DNA of 64,000 nucleotides from the NCBI RefSeq assembly GCF_002940685.1, contig NZ_PNFP01000011.1, forward strand, positions 124,001 to 188,000, in the 5' to 3' direction. The DNA is from Ensifer adhaerens. GTDB lineage: Bacteria; Pseudomonadota; Alphaproteobacteria; Rhizobiales; Rhizobiaceae. Positions 1-8,276 of the stretch are shown piece after piece (position 1 is the stretch's first letter; each line of letters begins with the position of its first letter). The translations under genes and the position numbers were made by a program. The notes beneath the pieces are model-generated. The model did not search any database. It saw only the letters and a list, made by a program, of their open reading frames with translations, and had not been told where the DNA came from.

Positions 1-2
1 GC

Positions 3-131
3 AAGGCGGCCGGCGCCTATGAGCGTGTCCTCAGCCACGGCGAGCAGGACCGGCGCAATCTCGAAACCGCATTTCAAACGCTGCACCGGCTCGAGCTGGT
101 TTGGGGGAATGCAACGCGCTACGGCATCTGA
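3..131 (+). CDS. C-terminal end of an unidentified protein (partial)
   Basis: An open frame runs in from the left edge and ends at a TGA at 129-131, giving the last 42 residues of a protein, ending in NATRYGI. It has the codon bias of its neighbours. The tail is charged and probably helical. It lies 46 bases before a GT4 glycosyltransferase on the same strand, so it probably belongs to the same polysaccharide operon. The fragment is too short to name a family. Confidence 0.55.
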   Translation, partial: KAAGAYERVLSHGEQDRRNLETAFQTLHRLELVWGNATRYGI

Positions 132-177
132 GATGCTCGCGCACAGGCTGTCCTTTCAACGGCTATAGGCAGGGAAT

Positions 178-1431
178 ATGCACGTAGCATTTGTACACCG
201 GCGCGGCTTCTGCCAGTTCGCCGCTCTCGCGTCCCATCTGGCGCAGACGGGAAACGAAGTGACACTCGTGACGGAAACCGTGGATCAGCGGATTCCGAAC
301 ACGCGGGTCATTCGCCACCGCGCAGAACCGGGCCCGCAGGCCAATTCGCAGATGGCAAGGCACCTCGGTGTGCCGGACCATCACGTTCGCATCGGCCACC
401 GGGTCGCCGAAACCTTTGATGCCATGGCCCGCCAGGGGCAGGTGCCCGACGTCATCGTCGGGCACATCGGCTGGGGCGGCATGACCTTCGTCAAGGATGT
501 GCTGCCGAATGTCCCGGCGCTCGGCTATTGCGAGTTTTTCTATCGTGCGGAGGGAGCCGATATCGGCTTTGCCCCGGACGACAACCCCGATTCGGACACG
601 CGAAAGCGGCTGCGGTTGCGCAATATGGCGCAGCTCCTGACGCTTGAGGCGATGGATGGCGGCATCAGCCCGACCCATTGGCAACGGAGCCTTTATCCGG
701 CGGAGCATCGCACGCGCATTGCCGTCTGCCACGAGGGCATCGACACGCGTGTCTTCCGTCCCGACGCGTCGGCGTCGCTGAAGCTTCCGGACGGGCGCGT
801 GCTCAAGGCGGGAGACCCGCCGATCGTGACCTTCGTCGCGCGTGATCTCGAGCCCTATCGCGGCTTTCCACAGGCGCTGGAGGCGGCGGCAAAGGTGGCA
901 CGGCGTCATCCCGAGGCCCTCTTCGTTTTCGTTGGTGGCGACGGCGTCAGTTACGGCGCGCCGCCGCCCGGTGGCGGCTCCTGGAAAGACTACCTGCTTC
1001 AGTCCCTGGATATCCCGGCCGACCGGTTCCTGTTTCCAGGCGTGGTGCCGCACGGCGTCCTCAGGCAGCTGTTCCAGATTTCGGCCGCCCATATCTATCT
1101 CACCTATCCTTTCGTGCTTTCCTGGTCGGTCCTTGAGGCCATGGCCTGCGGTGCGCTCGTCATCGGATCGGACACGGCGCCGATGCAGGAGGTTGTCAGC
1201 TCCGGCCGCAATGGCCTGCTCGTGCCGTTCTTCGATACGGACGCACTCGCGGAGACGATCTCCGGCGCCTTGCAGCAACCGGAGAAGTACTCCGACCTGC
1301 GCGCGGCGGCTCGCCGCACCGTCGAGCAAAGGTTCCGGCTGGGTGATTGCGTTGCAAGGCAGATGGCATTGCTGGACAAGGCAATGGGAAGCTCTGGATC
1401 CACTCAAATATTACGGGTCTCATCTGCATAA
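178..1431 (+). CDS. GT4-family glycosyltransferase
   Basis: A 417-residue GT-B fold glycosyltransferase, predicted to transfer a sugar from an NDP-sugar to a growing polysaccharide at the cytoplasmic face of the inner membrane. The N-terminal acceptor domain starts MHVAFVHRRGFCQFAALASH. The C-terminal half carries the GT4 donor-site motif WSVLEAMACGALVIGSD with glutamates at about 320 and 338 (the E-x7-E type pair). The ATG at 178 has an AGGGA a few bases upstream and follows the partial gene closely. The stop codon lies inside a perfect hairpin (1428-1454). Neighbours are other glycosyltransferases, which supports a role in a surface or exported polysaccharide. The sugar specificity cannot be read from the sequence. 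Confidence 0.85.
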   Translation: MHVAFVHRRGFCQFAALASHLAQTGNEVTLVTETVDQRIPNTRVIRHRAEPGPQANSQMARHLGVPDHHVRIGHRVAETFDAMARQGQVPDVIVGHIGWGGMTFVKDVLPNVPALGYCEFFYRAEGADIGFAPDDNPDSDTRKRLRLRNMAQLLTLEAMDGGISPTHWQRSLYPAEHRTRIAVCHEGIDTRVFRPDASASLKLPDGRVLKAGDPPIVTFVARDLEPYRGFPQALEAAAKVARRHPEALFVFVGGDGVSYGAPPPGGGSWKDYLLQSLDIPADRFLFPGVVPHGVLRQLFQISAAHIYLTYPFVLSWSVLEAMACGALVIGSDTAPMQEVVSSGRNGLLVPFFDTDALAETISGALQQPEKYSDLRAAARRTVEQRFRLGDCVARQMALLDKAMGSSGSTQILRVSSA

Positions 1432-1454
1432 TACTTCAAAATCCGAAGTATTAT
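1428..1454. repeat. Perfect 10-bp inverted repeat at the end of the GT4 gene
   Basis: ATAATACTTC (1428-1437) and GAAGTATTAT (1445-1454) pair perfectly around a 7-base loop. The left arm contains the TAA stop of the GT4 gene. The hairpin is AT-rich with no following U-run, so it is an atypical terminator. It could instead be an operator just upstream of the next promoter. Confidence 0.6.
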
Positions 1455-1480
1455 TTCACGAAAAACGCAAATATAACTTA

Positions 1481-1509
1481 TTGTGCAGTGCAAATATCCT
1501 TGATATGCT
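1481..1509 (+). promoter_or_regulatory. Candidate sigma70-type promoter for the 1594 operon
   Basis: TTGTGC (1481-1486) and TATGCT (1504-1509) are separated by 17 bases in a markedly AT-rich gap of about 160 bp. This would give a leader of roughly 80 bases before the GTG at 1594. It suggests that the genes from 1594 onward have their own promoter. Prediction from consensus only. Confidence 0.45.
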
Positions 1510-1593
1510 TTCTCTAGATCATTGAATTCGCCGATTTATTTCGGATTGGCGGATTCAACTACAGAGAGAATTCCGTCGTATTGAGGGTGGCGC

Positions 1594-3078
1594 GTGCAAG
1601 GGTTGGTGTCTTCTGGCGTGAGGTATTCGCAGGCGAAGAGAAAGCTGGTGTTGGCCTCGGATCGCGATAGGGAAAGTGTCCAGGGCAGTGGCATCGAGCA
1701 CCTGGTCCATTTTCTTCCGGCAGGCGATCGGCCTGAAGCGACCCTCGAAAATGTATTCCCGTTGATCGGGCTTGCCTTTTCAAAGGAGGGCGAGGCGGAT
1801 CTGGCCGACGGGCTCGTGTCGCTGCGTGCGCTCGGCACCGTCCCTGAAATTCCGATCAAGCGCCTGAGTGCCGAGGCCGTCAGCGAAAGCGCCGGACTCA
1901 TTCAGGCGCTTGTCGATGGCGGCGTGGGTCGGCTCGCGCGGTTCTCGTCGGCGATCACGTCAGAACTTGCGCTGCTGCGCCGCGAGCGGGAAACCCTGCT
2001 CGAAAATTATCGCGCGCTCGAAGATGCGTTCCAGGCGCGCAATTGGGAGCCGGTGACGGAAGTTTTTGCGCACGACCCCTATGTCGATCCGAAGGACGAG
2101 GGCATCGGCCATCTGATCGCCAACGCCTTCGTCGAGCAGCTTCTGCCGGTTTCCAGCCATGGTGTTGCCGGCGTCGCGCTCCACTTTAATTCGGTCCCGA
2201 GGGACGGTGGCGAACTGGTCGTCGTCCTGAGTTATGTCGAGAGCGGCGAGGGGGTCGCCGAATGGGCCGTGCCGTTCTCGCAGCTCGTTCCAAGCTGGAA
2301 CTTCTTCGCCCTGCCGCGCACATGCGGCGGCGGCGCCAAGACGCTGCGGCTGCGGGTGTCGACGACGGGCGCCGAAGTTATCGGGCTTTCGCTCGGCTAT
2401 CCGATCGCCAGCGAGCACTACACCGCCCGCTCCGAGACCCGTCACGCCGACCTGGATCTGCGGCCCCTGGCGTTCCGCGTCTACACCGGCCTGCCCGGTG
2501 TGAAGCCGACGCGCATGCCCAACATGATCGCGCCGACGTCTTTGCTCGAAGGCCACTTCATCGAGGATTACCGCCTGTCGGTTGATCTGCTCAGCCAGAT
2601 CGCCGACGTATCGGTGACACCCGTCGTGCCGGAGTTTCAGACGGTGCGCTTCCTCGAGCACGAACACGCCGTCGTCTGCCATCCGCTTCCAAACGGCGTT
2701 TCGGCGGGAGCGGTCGGCCGTGCGATCGAGCCCGGCACCATATCCCTGTCCGCCAGTGCGATCGTCGACCATCCGAAAGGTGCCCCGGCTGCGGTCAGCT
2801 TCCTGCTCGCGCCCGCCAACTCCAACGCGCGTTCGGAAGTGGCCGAACTGGCGCGCAAGGGATCGGTCAAGCCATCGGTCTTCTTCAGCGGCTGGCGCGA
2901 GGTCACCAACGAGCAGCCGATCAACATCAATTTCCAGCTGGACGAACCGGTGCGCCAGCCCATGGATCTGATGATTCTCAGCCGCGCCGTGACGGACTCG
3001 GTCGATTTCTCCTGGCTCAAGGTGTCGGGCTTCCGGATGGTCAAGCAGTCGGGTGGTGCGTCTCATGTCCAGCAATAG
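1594..3078 (+). CDS. Protein of unknown function in polysaccharide cluster
   Basis: A 494-residue protein that I cannot assign to a function; it may belong to one of the uncharacterised (DUF) families seen in rhizobial glycan clusters. It starts with GTG at 1594, preceded by a GAGGGTGG ribosome-binding site. It has no signal peptide or membrane segment. The middle looks beta-rich (alternating hydrophobic residues around GVAGVALHFNSVPRD and LRLRVSTTGAEVIGLSLGYP) and could be a carbohydrate-binding-like sandwich, but this is an impression. Residues 105-150 look helical. Its end overlaps the next glycosyltransferase start by 14 bases, implying coupled translation and a shared role, perhaps as a partner or regulator of the large GT2-GT4 enzyme. 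Confidence 0.8.
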   Translation: MQGLVSSGVRYSQAKRKLVLASDRDRESVQGSGIEHLVHFLPAGDRPEATLENVFPLIGLAFSKEGEADLADGLVSLRALGTVPEIPIKRLSAEAVSESAGLIQALVDGGVGRLARFSSAITSELALLRRERETLLENYRALEDAFQARNWEPVTEVFAHDPYVDPKDEGIGHLIANAFVEQLLPVSSHGVAGVALHFNSVPRDGGELVVVLSYVESGEGVAEWAVPFSQLVPSWNFFALPRTCGGGAKTLRLRVSTTGAEVIGLSLGYPIASEHYTARSETRHADLDLRPLAFRVYTGLPGVKPTRMPNMIAPTSLLEGHFIEDYRLSVDLLSQIADVSVTPVVPEFQTVRFLEHEHAVVCHPLPNGVSAGAVGRAIEPGTISLSASAIVDHPKGAPAAVSFLLAPANSNARSEVAELARKGSVKPSVFFSGWREVTNEQPININFQLDEPVRQPMDLMILSRAVTDSVDFSWLKVSGFRMVKQSGGASHVQQ

Positions 3079-5746
3079 CGATCCACGGGACCTCGTTGCG
3101 ATTGCCATGCCGCTCTACGGCCACGCGGCGCTGGCGCTCGAGGCGCTCGAATCGGCACTTGCCTCGGATCTCAAGGCCTGCCGTATCGCCATCGTCGTCT
3201 CGGTCGACGGCGATCCGCGGCAGGAGACCTTCGACCAGTTGCTGCTCTATTCCGCGGCTCATCCCGATATCCATGTGGTTTTCGGGCGCAACGCCGGACC
3301 GGGCGGGGCGCGCAACCGCGCGATCGACTATGTGCTCGACAATCTGCCCGACGCGAAGGCCGTCTATTTTCTCGATGCGGACAACCGCGTTCTGCCGGGC
3401 ACGATCGAGACGCTCTACCGACGCCTGCACGAAAGCGGCGCGGGCTGGGTCTACACCAACATCGACACGTTCTCGGTGAGCTGGCGGGCGCATTACGGCA
3501 ATCACTATTCGCGGCTCGTCCACTGCATCACGGACAACATCTGCGACACCGGTTCGATGATCTCCATCGATGTTTTCCGGGAAGGCGTGCGCTTCAACGA
3601 CGACCGGCAGAACGGTTTTGAGGATTGGGAATTCTGGCTGTCCTGCGTCGAGCAGGGCTTCGTCGGAACGCCTTGCCACGACACGACGTTCGAATACCGA
3701 TTGCGCGCCGAAAGCCGCTTCAAGGAAGCCAACCGCGACCGCGCGACATCCGTGAGCTTTCTCAGAAAGCGCCACAAGGCCCTGTTCCAGCGGCCGATGC
3801 TCGTCGATTTCGAGCATGAGGAGTGCCCGCGCTATCTGTTCGCACGGACCGAAGACGCGGCGATCTCGTTCTTCACCGATCCGACGAAGCAACCGAAACG
3901 GTTGCGCCTCGACGACATCATCCCGGCGTTTTGGGCAAGCACCGGCGAGCCGGACAACGTGCACTTTCCGCCCTTTGTCATGGCCGGCAGCGGTGCGACG
4001 ATCGATCTGCTTCTGCGCTCGCGCATGCTGCCCAACGTGCTTTGCCACCTGGAACGGCTGAGCGAGAAGGCCAACGTCGTCTTCGTGCATCTCGGCAACG
4101 ACGCGACGCAGCGCAAGATCGAGCCGACCTTCCTCGACGCTGGCGCCCAGCATCTCGGCCAGCCGGACCTCATCTTCATTTCGACGACGCTCCTGCGCGA
4201 CGTCATCCGCAACAATGCGCTCGACTGGTTTGCCTCGATCGGCAGCCAGCAGGTCTGGCCGACCTCGGCAGTTCTCAACGTGCGCTTCCCGTTCCCGCGG
4301 GCGCTTCCGCGCCGGACGCTGATCACGCCGCAACAGGTCATGATCAACTGCGTCAATGCGATTGCGACAAGCCCGCTGCGCCGCACGGCGGGCCGCCGCT
4401 GGACCTGGCGCCCGGCGCGCCTCATGCCCTATTCCGACCTGCACAAGGCCCTGCGCACGGAAATCGGCGGTTCGCCGGTGCTGCCGCTCGGACATAGCGA
4501 GGCCGGCAAGAAGACCGCAGCACTTCTGGTGCCGAATGCCTCCTTCGGTGGTGCCGAGAAGGTCATCTATGCCGCCTCGCGCGAACTGAAGGCCGCAGGG
4601 TACGAGACCCATCTGTTCGTGCTCGGCACCAGCAGAATGGACGTCATCGACGAGTTCGATTCGAGCTTCGACTACGTTCATTTCTGGGATCAGGGCATTC
4701 CGGCCTGGGGCGGCTCCGGCTCGTTCCTCGGGCAGGATTTCATCGCCGACCATCATGAGGTCGACTGGGGCGCGCTGAAGGGCCAGCTCTCGGGCTTCGA
4801 TCTCGTCATCAACAACCATGTGATGGCGATGCATCCGCTGATCGCCCGGTTGCGCTCCGAGGGCACGCGCACGGCCTGCTATCTGCATGTCGTCGACAAC
4901 ACGCCGTTCAAACGGCCGGCCGGCCAGCCCTTTGCGGCCATCGCCCATGAGCATTGCTACGACGCGTTTCTCACCTGCTCGGAGCAACTGAAGTTCTATC
5001 TGCACAGCTTCGGCGTGCCGCTTGAAAAGATCTTCGCCGTTGCCAACGGCGCGAGTTTCTCCGTGCCGCCGAAGGTGCTTGCAGATGTGCTGCAGGTGCG
5101 GCGGATCGAGCGCAAGGACGACCGGCTGCGGCTCCTCTACATGGGCCGCCTCGACCAGCAGAAGGGCATCGACCGGCTGGCCGCGACCATTGCGGAACTG
5201 CGTGCGGCGCACGTGTCGTTCGACGCACGGGCGATCGGCGGCGAAATCCTGGCCGACGCCTCGTTCTCCTGGACGGACCGGCTCAAGGAACTCGGTGTCG
5301 ATGTGCGTCCTCCGGTCTTTGCCAGCCGCGACCTGATCAAGGCGCTTGGCTGGGCCGATGTCCTGGTCATGCCTTCCCGCTGGGAAGGGGCGCCCTTGAT
5401 GATCGCCGAAGCGCAACAGCTCGGTTGCGTGCCGATCGCGACGGCGGTGGGGGCCGTCGATGAACTGATCGTCGATCGCGAGGACGGCATCCTGATCGAT
5501 GCTTCTTCCGATCCGCAGGTGGTGCGCGACATGGTGAAGGCGATCGCCGAGGTTTCCCGTGACCGCAACCTGCTTGCGCCGATCATGGAAGGCTGCCTCA
5601 GAACGGCGGCGCGCCGCGGCTGGGCGAACTCCTTTGCGGAGTTCCTCGGCTGGTGCGACGGCGCCGTGAACAATTCCTCGCTTTCGCGCGCCAAGGTCAT
5701 CCGGGCGCGTGAGACATCCAATACCGGCGTCGCAGCCGCAGGCTGA
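3065..5746 (+). CDS. Two-domain GT2-GT4 glycosyltransferase
   Basis: A roughly 893-residue bifunctional glycosyltransferase. Residues 10-250 are a GT-A/GT2 domain: nucleotide-binding start IAMPLYGHAALALEALESA, the GPGGARNRAID motif, the metal-binding D104-A-D106, and a later EDWEFW motif. A linker of about 230 residues follows. Residues from about 480 to 885 form a GT-B/GT4 domain with PNASFGGAEKVIYAASRE, a YMGRLDQQKGIDRL donor-domain start and PSRWEGAPLMIAEAQQLG. Two different folds in one chain suggest that it adds two consecutive sugars. The ATG at 3065 was preferred to the GTG at 3053; both overlap the previous gene. The product is cytosolic and probably membrane-associated. Confidence 0.85.
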   Translation: MSSNSDPRDLVAIAMPLYGHAALALEALESALASDLKACRIAIVVSVDGDPRQETFDQLLLYSAAHPDIHVVFGRNAGPGGARNRAIDYVLDNLPDAKAVYFLDADNRVLPGTIETLYRRLHESGAGWVYTNIDTFSVSWRAHYGNHYSRLVHCITDNICDTGSMISIDVFREGVRFNDDRQNGFEDWEFWLSCVEQGFVGTPCHDTTFEYRLRAESRFKEANRDRATSVSFLRKRHKALFQRPMLVDFEHEECPRYLFARTEDAAISFFTDPTKQPKRLRLDDIIPAFWASTGEPDNVHFPPFVMAGSGATIDLLLRSRMLPNVLCHLERLSEKANVVFVHLGNDATQRKIEPTFLDAGAQHLGQPDLIFISTTLLRDVIRNNALDWFASIGSQQVWPTSAVLNVRFPFPRALPRRTLITPQQVMINCVNAIATSPLRRTAGRRWTWRPARLMPYSDLHKALRTEIGGSPVLPLGHSEAGKKTAALLVPNASFGGAEKVIYAASRELKAAGYETHLFVLGTSRMDVIDEFDSSFDYVHFWDQGIPAWGGSGSFLGQDFIADHHEVDWGALKGQLSGFDLVINNHVMAMHPLIARLRSEGTRTACYLHVVDNTPFKRPAGQPFAAIAHEHCYDAFLTCSEQLKFYLHSFGVPLEKIFAVANGASFSVPPKVLADVLQVRRIERKDDRLRLLYMGRLDQQKGIDRLAATIAELRAAHVSFDARAIGGEILADASFSWTDRLKELGVDVRPPVFASRDLIKALGWADVLVMPSRWEGAPLMIAEAQQLGCVPIATAVGAVDELIVDREDGILIDASSDPQVVRDMVKAIAEVSRDRNLLAPIMEGCLRTAARRGWANSFAEFLGWCDGAVNNSSLSRAKVIRARETSNTGVAAAG

Positions 5747-5784
5747 TCTACCCGGGCGACTTTTCAAATAGAAGGGACTTACGC

Positions 5785-6963
5785 ATGCGTCCAAGAATCC
5801 TCCTTACGGGCATTCCTGGTCATTACACGCGCCTCTCCAACGGCGCGAATGGCCTGTCGGTTTCCTATTCGGAACGGCAGAAACAGCCCGAATCCAAGGA
5901 CGAGTTTCTTCAGGAGCTTCGCAACATCAGCAACACCGGCAACTATCTGATCGGTGAGGGGGCGCTGCGTGCCATCGCGCCGCATGCCAAGCAGATCCCG
6001 TTCTGGCATCTCTACAATGCCCACAAGAACGGCACCGGCTTCGATGAGTTCAACAACAACTTCGACATCTGCGTCTTCACCTGCGCAAACCTCCTGCGCA
6101 AGGGGCTTTCTGCGGATGCCGAAGCCGATGTTCTGAGCAAGCTCAAGATGCCGATCGTCATGCTCGGCATCGGCCACCAGAACCGCAAGGATCTGGAGAC
6201 CGGTCTGCCCGAGGGAACGAAGCGGCTGCTCGACGTCCTGAAGGACCGTGAGCACTACTTCCTTACCCGTGGCTATGAGACGGCCGGCTACCTGAAGGAC
6301 CAGGGCTTCAAGTACGTTCGACCGACCGGTTGCCCCTCGGTCTACTTCGCGCCGAACAACATGCGCTCCTCGATGAAGAAGCTGCCTGAGGTCAAGATCG
6401 GCCAGGCCAAGACGATCTTTTCGGGCTACCTCGGCGCCAACCACGATTGCATCGTCGATGCCATTGCACTGAACCCCGAGGGAGCGAAGCCGCAATATGT
6501 CATCCAGGACGAGTTCCTGCACTTCGACATGAAGGTCGAGCCCGATGCCGACGGCAGGGTTTTCGATTCCTGCTCGGGCAAGATGCTCGGCGAACTCGCC
6601 TTTCCGGGCGCCGAGCGCCAGAAGGTGCCGTTCGACGTGCGCACCTTCTTCGATACGAACCAGTGGCGCGCCTGGGCCTCGCACATGGACTTCAACTTCG
6701 GCCGCCGTTTCCACGGCTCGATCATCGCCATGCAGGCCGGCGTGCCGAGCCTGATGGTGGCCGTCGACGACCGCATGCGCGAAATGCTGGGCTTTACCGG
6801 CCTGCCTTCGGTCGACGTCCAGGAGCTCGAAAAGGCGGAAAACCGCGCGGAATTCGTCGCCAGCCATCTGGCCGGCCTGAATGCGTCGGAACTGGTCGAT
6901 CGCTACTCCGACCGCGAGCGCAATTTCCGTACGGTGCTGCGCGAAATCGGTATCGGTCTCTAA
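5785..6963 (+). CDS. Polysaccharide pyruvyltransferase-like protein (copy 1)
   Basis: A 392-residue member of the polysaccharide pyruvyltransferase family (PF04230-like), whose known members transfer a pyruvyl group from phosphoenolpyruvate to a sugar to make a ketal. Visible marks are NTGNYLIGEGA near residue 50, PTGCPSVYFAP near 180 and the family signature GRRFHGSIIAMQAGVPSLM near 310, followed by VDDRMREML. It starts 38 bases after the GT2-GT4 gene. It is clearly paralogous to the next gene: the motifs NTGNYLIGEGA, FFDTNQWRAW and AVDDRMREML recur in both. It differs in size and sequence from ExoV (315 residues) at 24069. Some proteins with this domain do other chemistry, so the reaction is inferred. 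Confidence 0.82.
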   Translation: MRPRILLTGIPGHYTRLSNGANGLSVSYSERQKQPESKDEFLQELRNISNTGNYLIGEGALRAIAPHAKQIPFWHLYNAHKNGTGFDEFNNNFDICVFTCANLLRKGLSADAEADVLSKLKMPIVMLGIGHQNRKDLETGLPEGTKRLLDVLKDREHYFLTRGYETAGYLKDQGFKYVRPTGCPSVYFAPNNMRSSMKKLPEVKIGQAKTIFSGYLGANHDCIVDAIALNPEGAKPQYVIQDEFLHFDMKVEPDADGRVFDSCSGKMLGELAFPGAERQKVPFDVRTFFDTNQWRAWASHMDFNFGRRFHGSIIAMQAGVPSLMVAVDDRMREMLGFTGLPSVDVQELEKAENRAEFVASHLAGLNASELVDRYSDRERNFRTVLREIGIGL

Positions 6964-6973
6964 ACGCTTACGT

Positions 6974-6994
6974 CTCGGGCACGTTCGGCCCGAG
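6974..6994. terminator. Hairpin between the two pyruvyltransferase-like genes
   Basis: CTCGGGC (6974-6980) pairs with GCCCGAG (6988-6994) around a 7-base loop, 10 bases after the upstream stop. There is no U-run, so it may weaken read-through or protect the upstream mRNA rather than terminate fully. Confidence 0.4.
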
Positions 6995-7103
6995 GCGATC
7001 CATTTCATAATGTTCGGGCGGCACGGCCGGGATCGCAAACCCGCTTCCACCTGCCGCCCCCGTTCTCGTCAACTGTCGGCCAGTCCATAAACCAGGTGTA
7101 TCG

Positions 7104-8276
7104 ATGCGTATCCTGCTCACCGGAATCCCCTCCTATCTCCAGCGTACCGTCTCGCGCGTTTCCGGTGCGACGGTTCATCACAAGCCCTACTTCGATGATA
7201 TCCGAAGCAAGAAGGATCTGGTCGATCAGATCAAGAAGATCGCCAACACCGGCAATTACCTGATCGGTGAAGGGGCCGCCTACGCCTTGCGCGGGCATGA
7301 CGTGACCTATGTGCCCTTCTGGCACCTGGTCAACAGCCGCGGCGCCAACGACGTCTACGAGGTCCTGAACAAGGAGTTCGACATGTGCGTGTTCGCCTCG
7401 GCGAACCTGTTGCGTCCGGGCTATTCGGCGGATCTGGAAGCCGACGTCTTCGAGAAGCTGAAGATGCCGGTGCTGGTGATGGGCATCGGTATCCAGAAGC
7501 GTGAAGGGCTCAAGGACAACCTGCCGGCCGGCACGTTGCGGTTCCTCGAAGTGTTGAAGCAGAAGGAAAGCTTCTTCCTGACCCGCGGCTACTTCACCGC
7601 CGAGTTCCTGCGTGCGGAGGGCATGAAGTTCGTCAAGCCGACCGGCTGCCCCTCGCTCTTCTTCGCGCCGAACGAGATGCGCCGGTCGCTCACGTCCCTT
7701 GCCAATGCCGATCTGGCTTCGGCCCAGAAGCTCGCGCTCGGCGGCTATCTGGGCAGCGTTGCCGATACCATCGTTGATGCCCACGCGCTTCTGAAGCCGG
7801 AAAGCGTTGCCAGCTACGTGATCCAAGACGAGATCGTTCACTACAACCTGACGCTGCCGGTGGATGACAACGAGCCGGTCTATGATCGCGCCAGCGGGCG
7901 CATTACCGGCAAGACCGAGTACAAGCACCAGGAAAAGTGGCAGCGCCAGAACGAACTGGTGGTGTTTTTCGATACCAACCAGTGGCGCGCTTGGTCATCG
8001 GGGCGGGACCTGTGCATCGGCAGGCGGTTCCATGGCTGCGTCATCGGCATGCAGGCGGGTACGCCCTCGCTGATGATTGCCGTCGACGACCGCATGCGCG
8101 AGATGCTCGAATTCATCGGTTTCCCCTATATCGAAGCGGGTGTGTGGAACCGCGAGGCAAACAAGAAGGCGCATCTCGCGAACTTCCTGTCGAAGATCGA
8201 CGCCCAGGCGGTTGTCGACCGGTATTCGGCCTGCGAGGCGAACTTCCAAAGTGCGCTCAAACAGGTTGGCATTTAA
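7104..8276 (+). CDS. Polysaccharide pyruvyltransferase-like protein (copy 2)
   Basis: A 390-residue paralogue of the 5785 gene, with the same block order: NTGNYLIGEGAAYALRG, SANLLRPGYSADLEADVFEK, PTGCPSLFFAPNEMRRS, FFDTNQWRAWSSGRDLCIGR and FHGCVIGMQAGTPSLMIAVD. The conserved His-Gly and Asp of the family signature are present. The N-terminus differs more than the core, as expected if the two copies recognise different acceptor sugars. A 140-bp gap precedes it, so it may have its own promoter. It overlaps the next gene by 26 bases. Predicted role is ketal-type pyruvylation of the polysaccharide made by this module; substrate unknown. Confidence 0.82.
   Translation: MRILLTGIPSYLQRTVSRVSGATVHHKPYFDDIRSKKDLVDQIKKIANTGNYLIGEGAAYALRGHDVTYVPFWHLVNSRGANDVYEVLNKEFDMCVFASANLLRPGYSADLEADVFEKLKMPVLVMGIGIQKREGLKDNLPAGTLRFLEVLKQKESFFLTRGYFTAEFLRAEGMKFVKPTGCPSLFFAPNEMRRSLTSLANADLASAQKLALGGYLGSVADTIVDAHALLKPESVASYVIQDEIVHYNLTLPVDDNEPVYDRASGRITGKTEYKHQEKWQRQNELVVFFDTNQWRAWSSGRDLCIGRRFHGCVIGMQAGTPSLMIAVDDRMREMLEFIGFPYIEAGVWNREANKKAHLANFLSKIDAQAVVDRYSACEANFQSALKQVGI

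Noticed and set aside
3041-5794. 917-codon open frame on the minus strand
   Set aside because: It is the mirror of the GT2-GT4 gene. High GC at third codon positions keeps the antisense frame open. Its translation is rich in Arg, His and Gly and resembles no family, while the plus strand has clear catalytic motifs.
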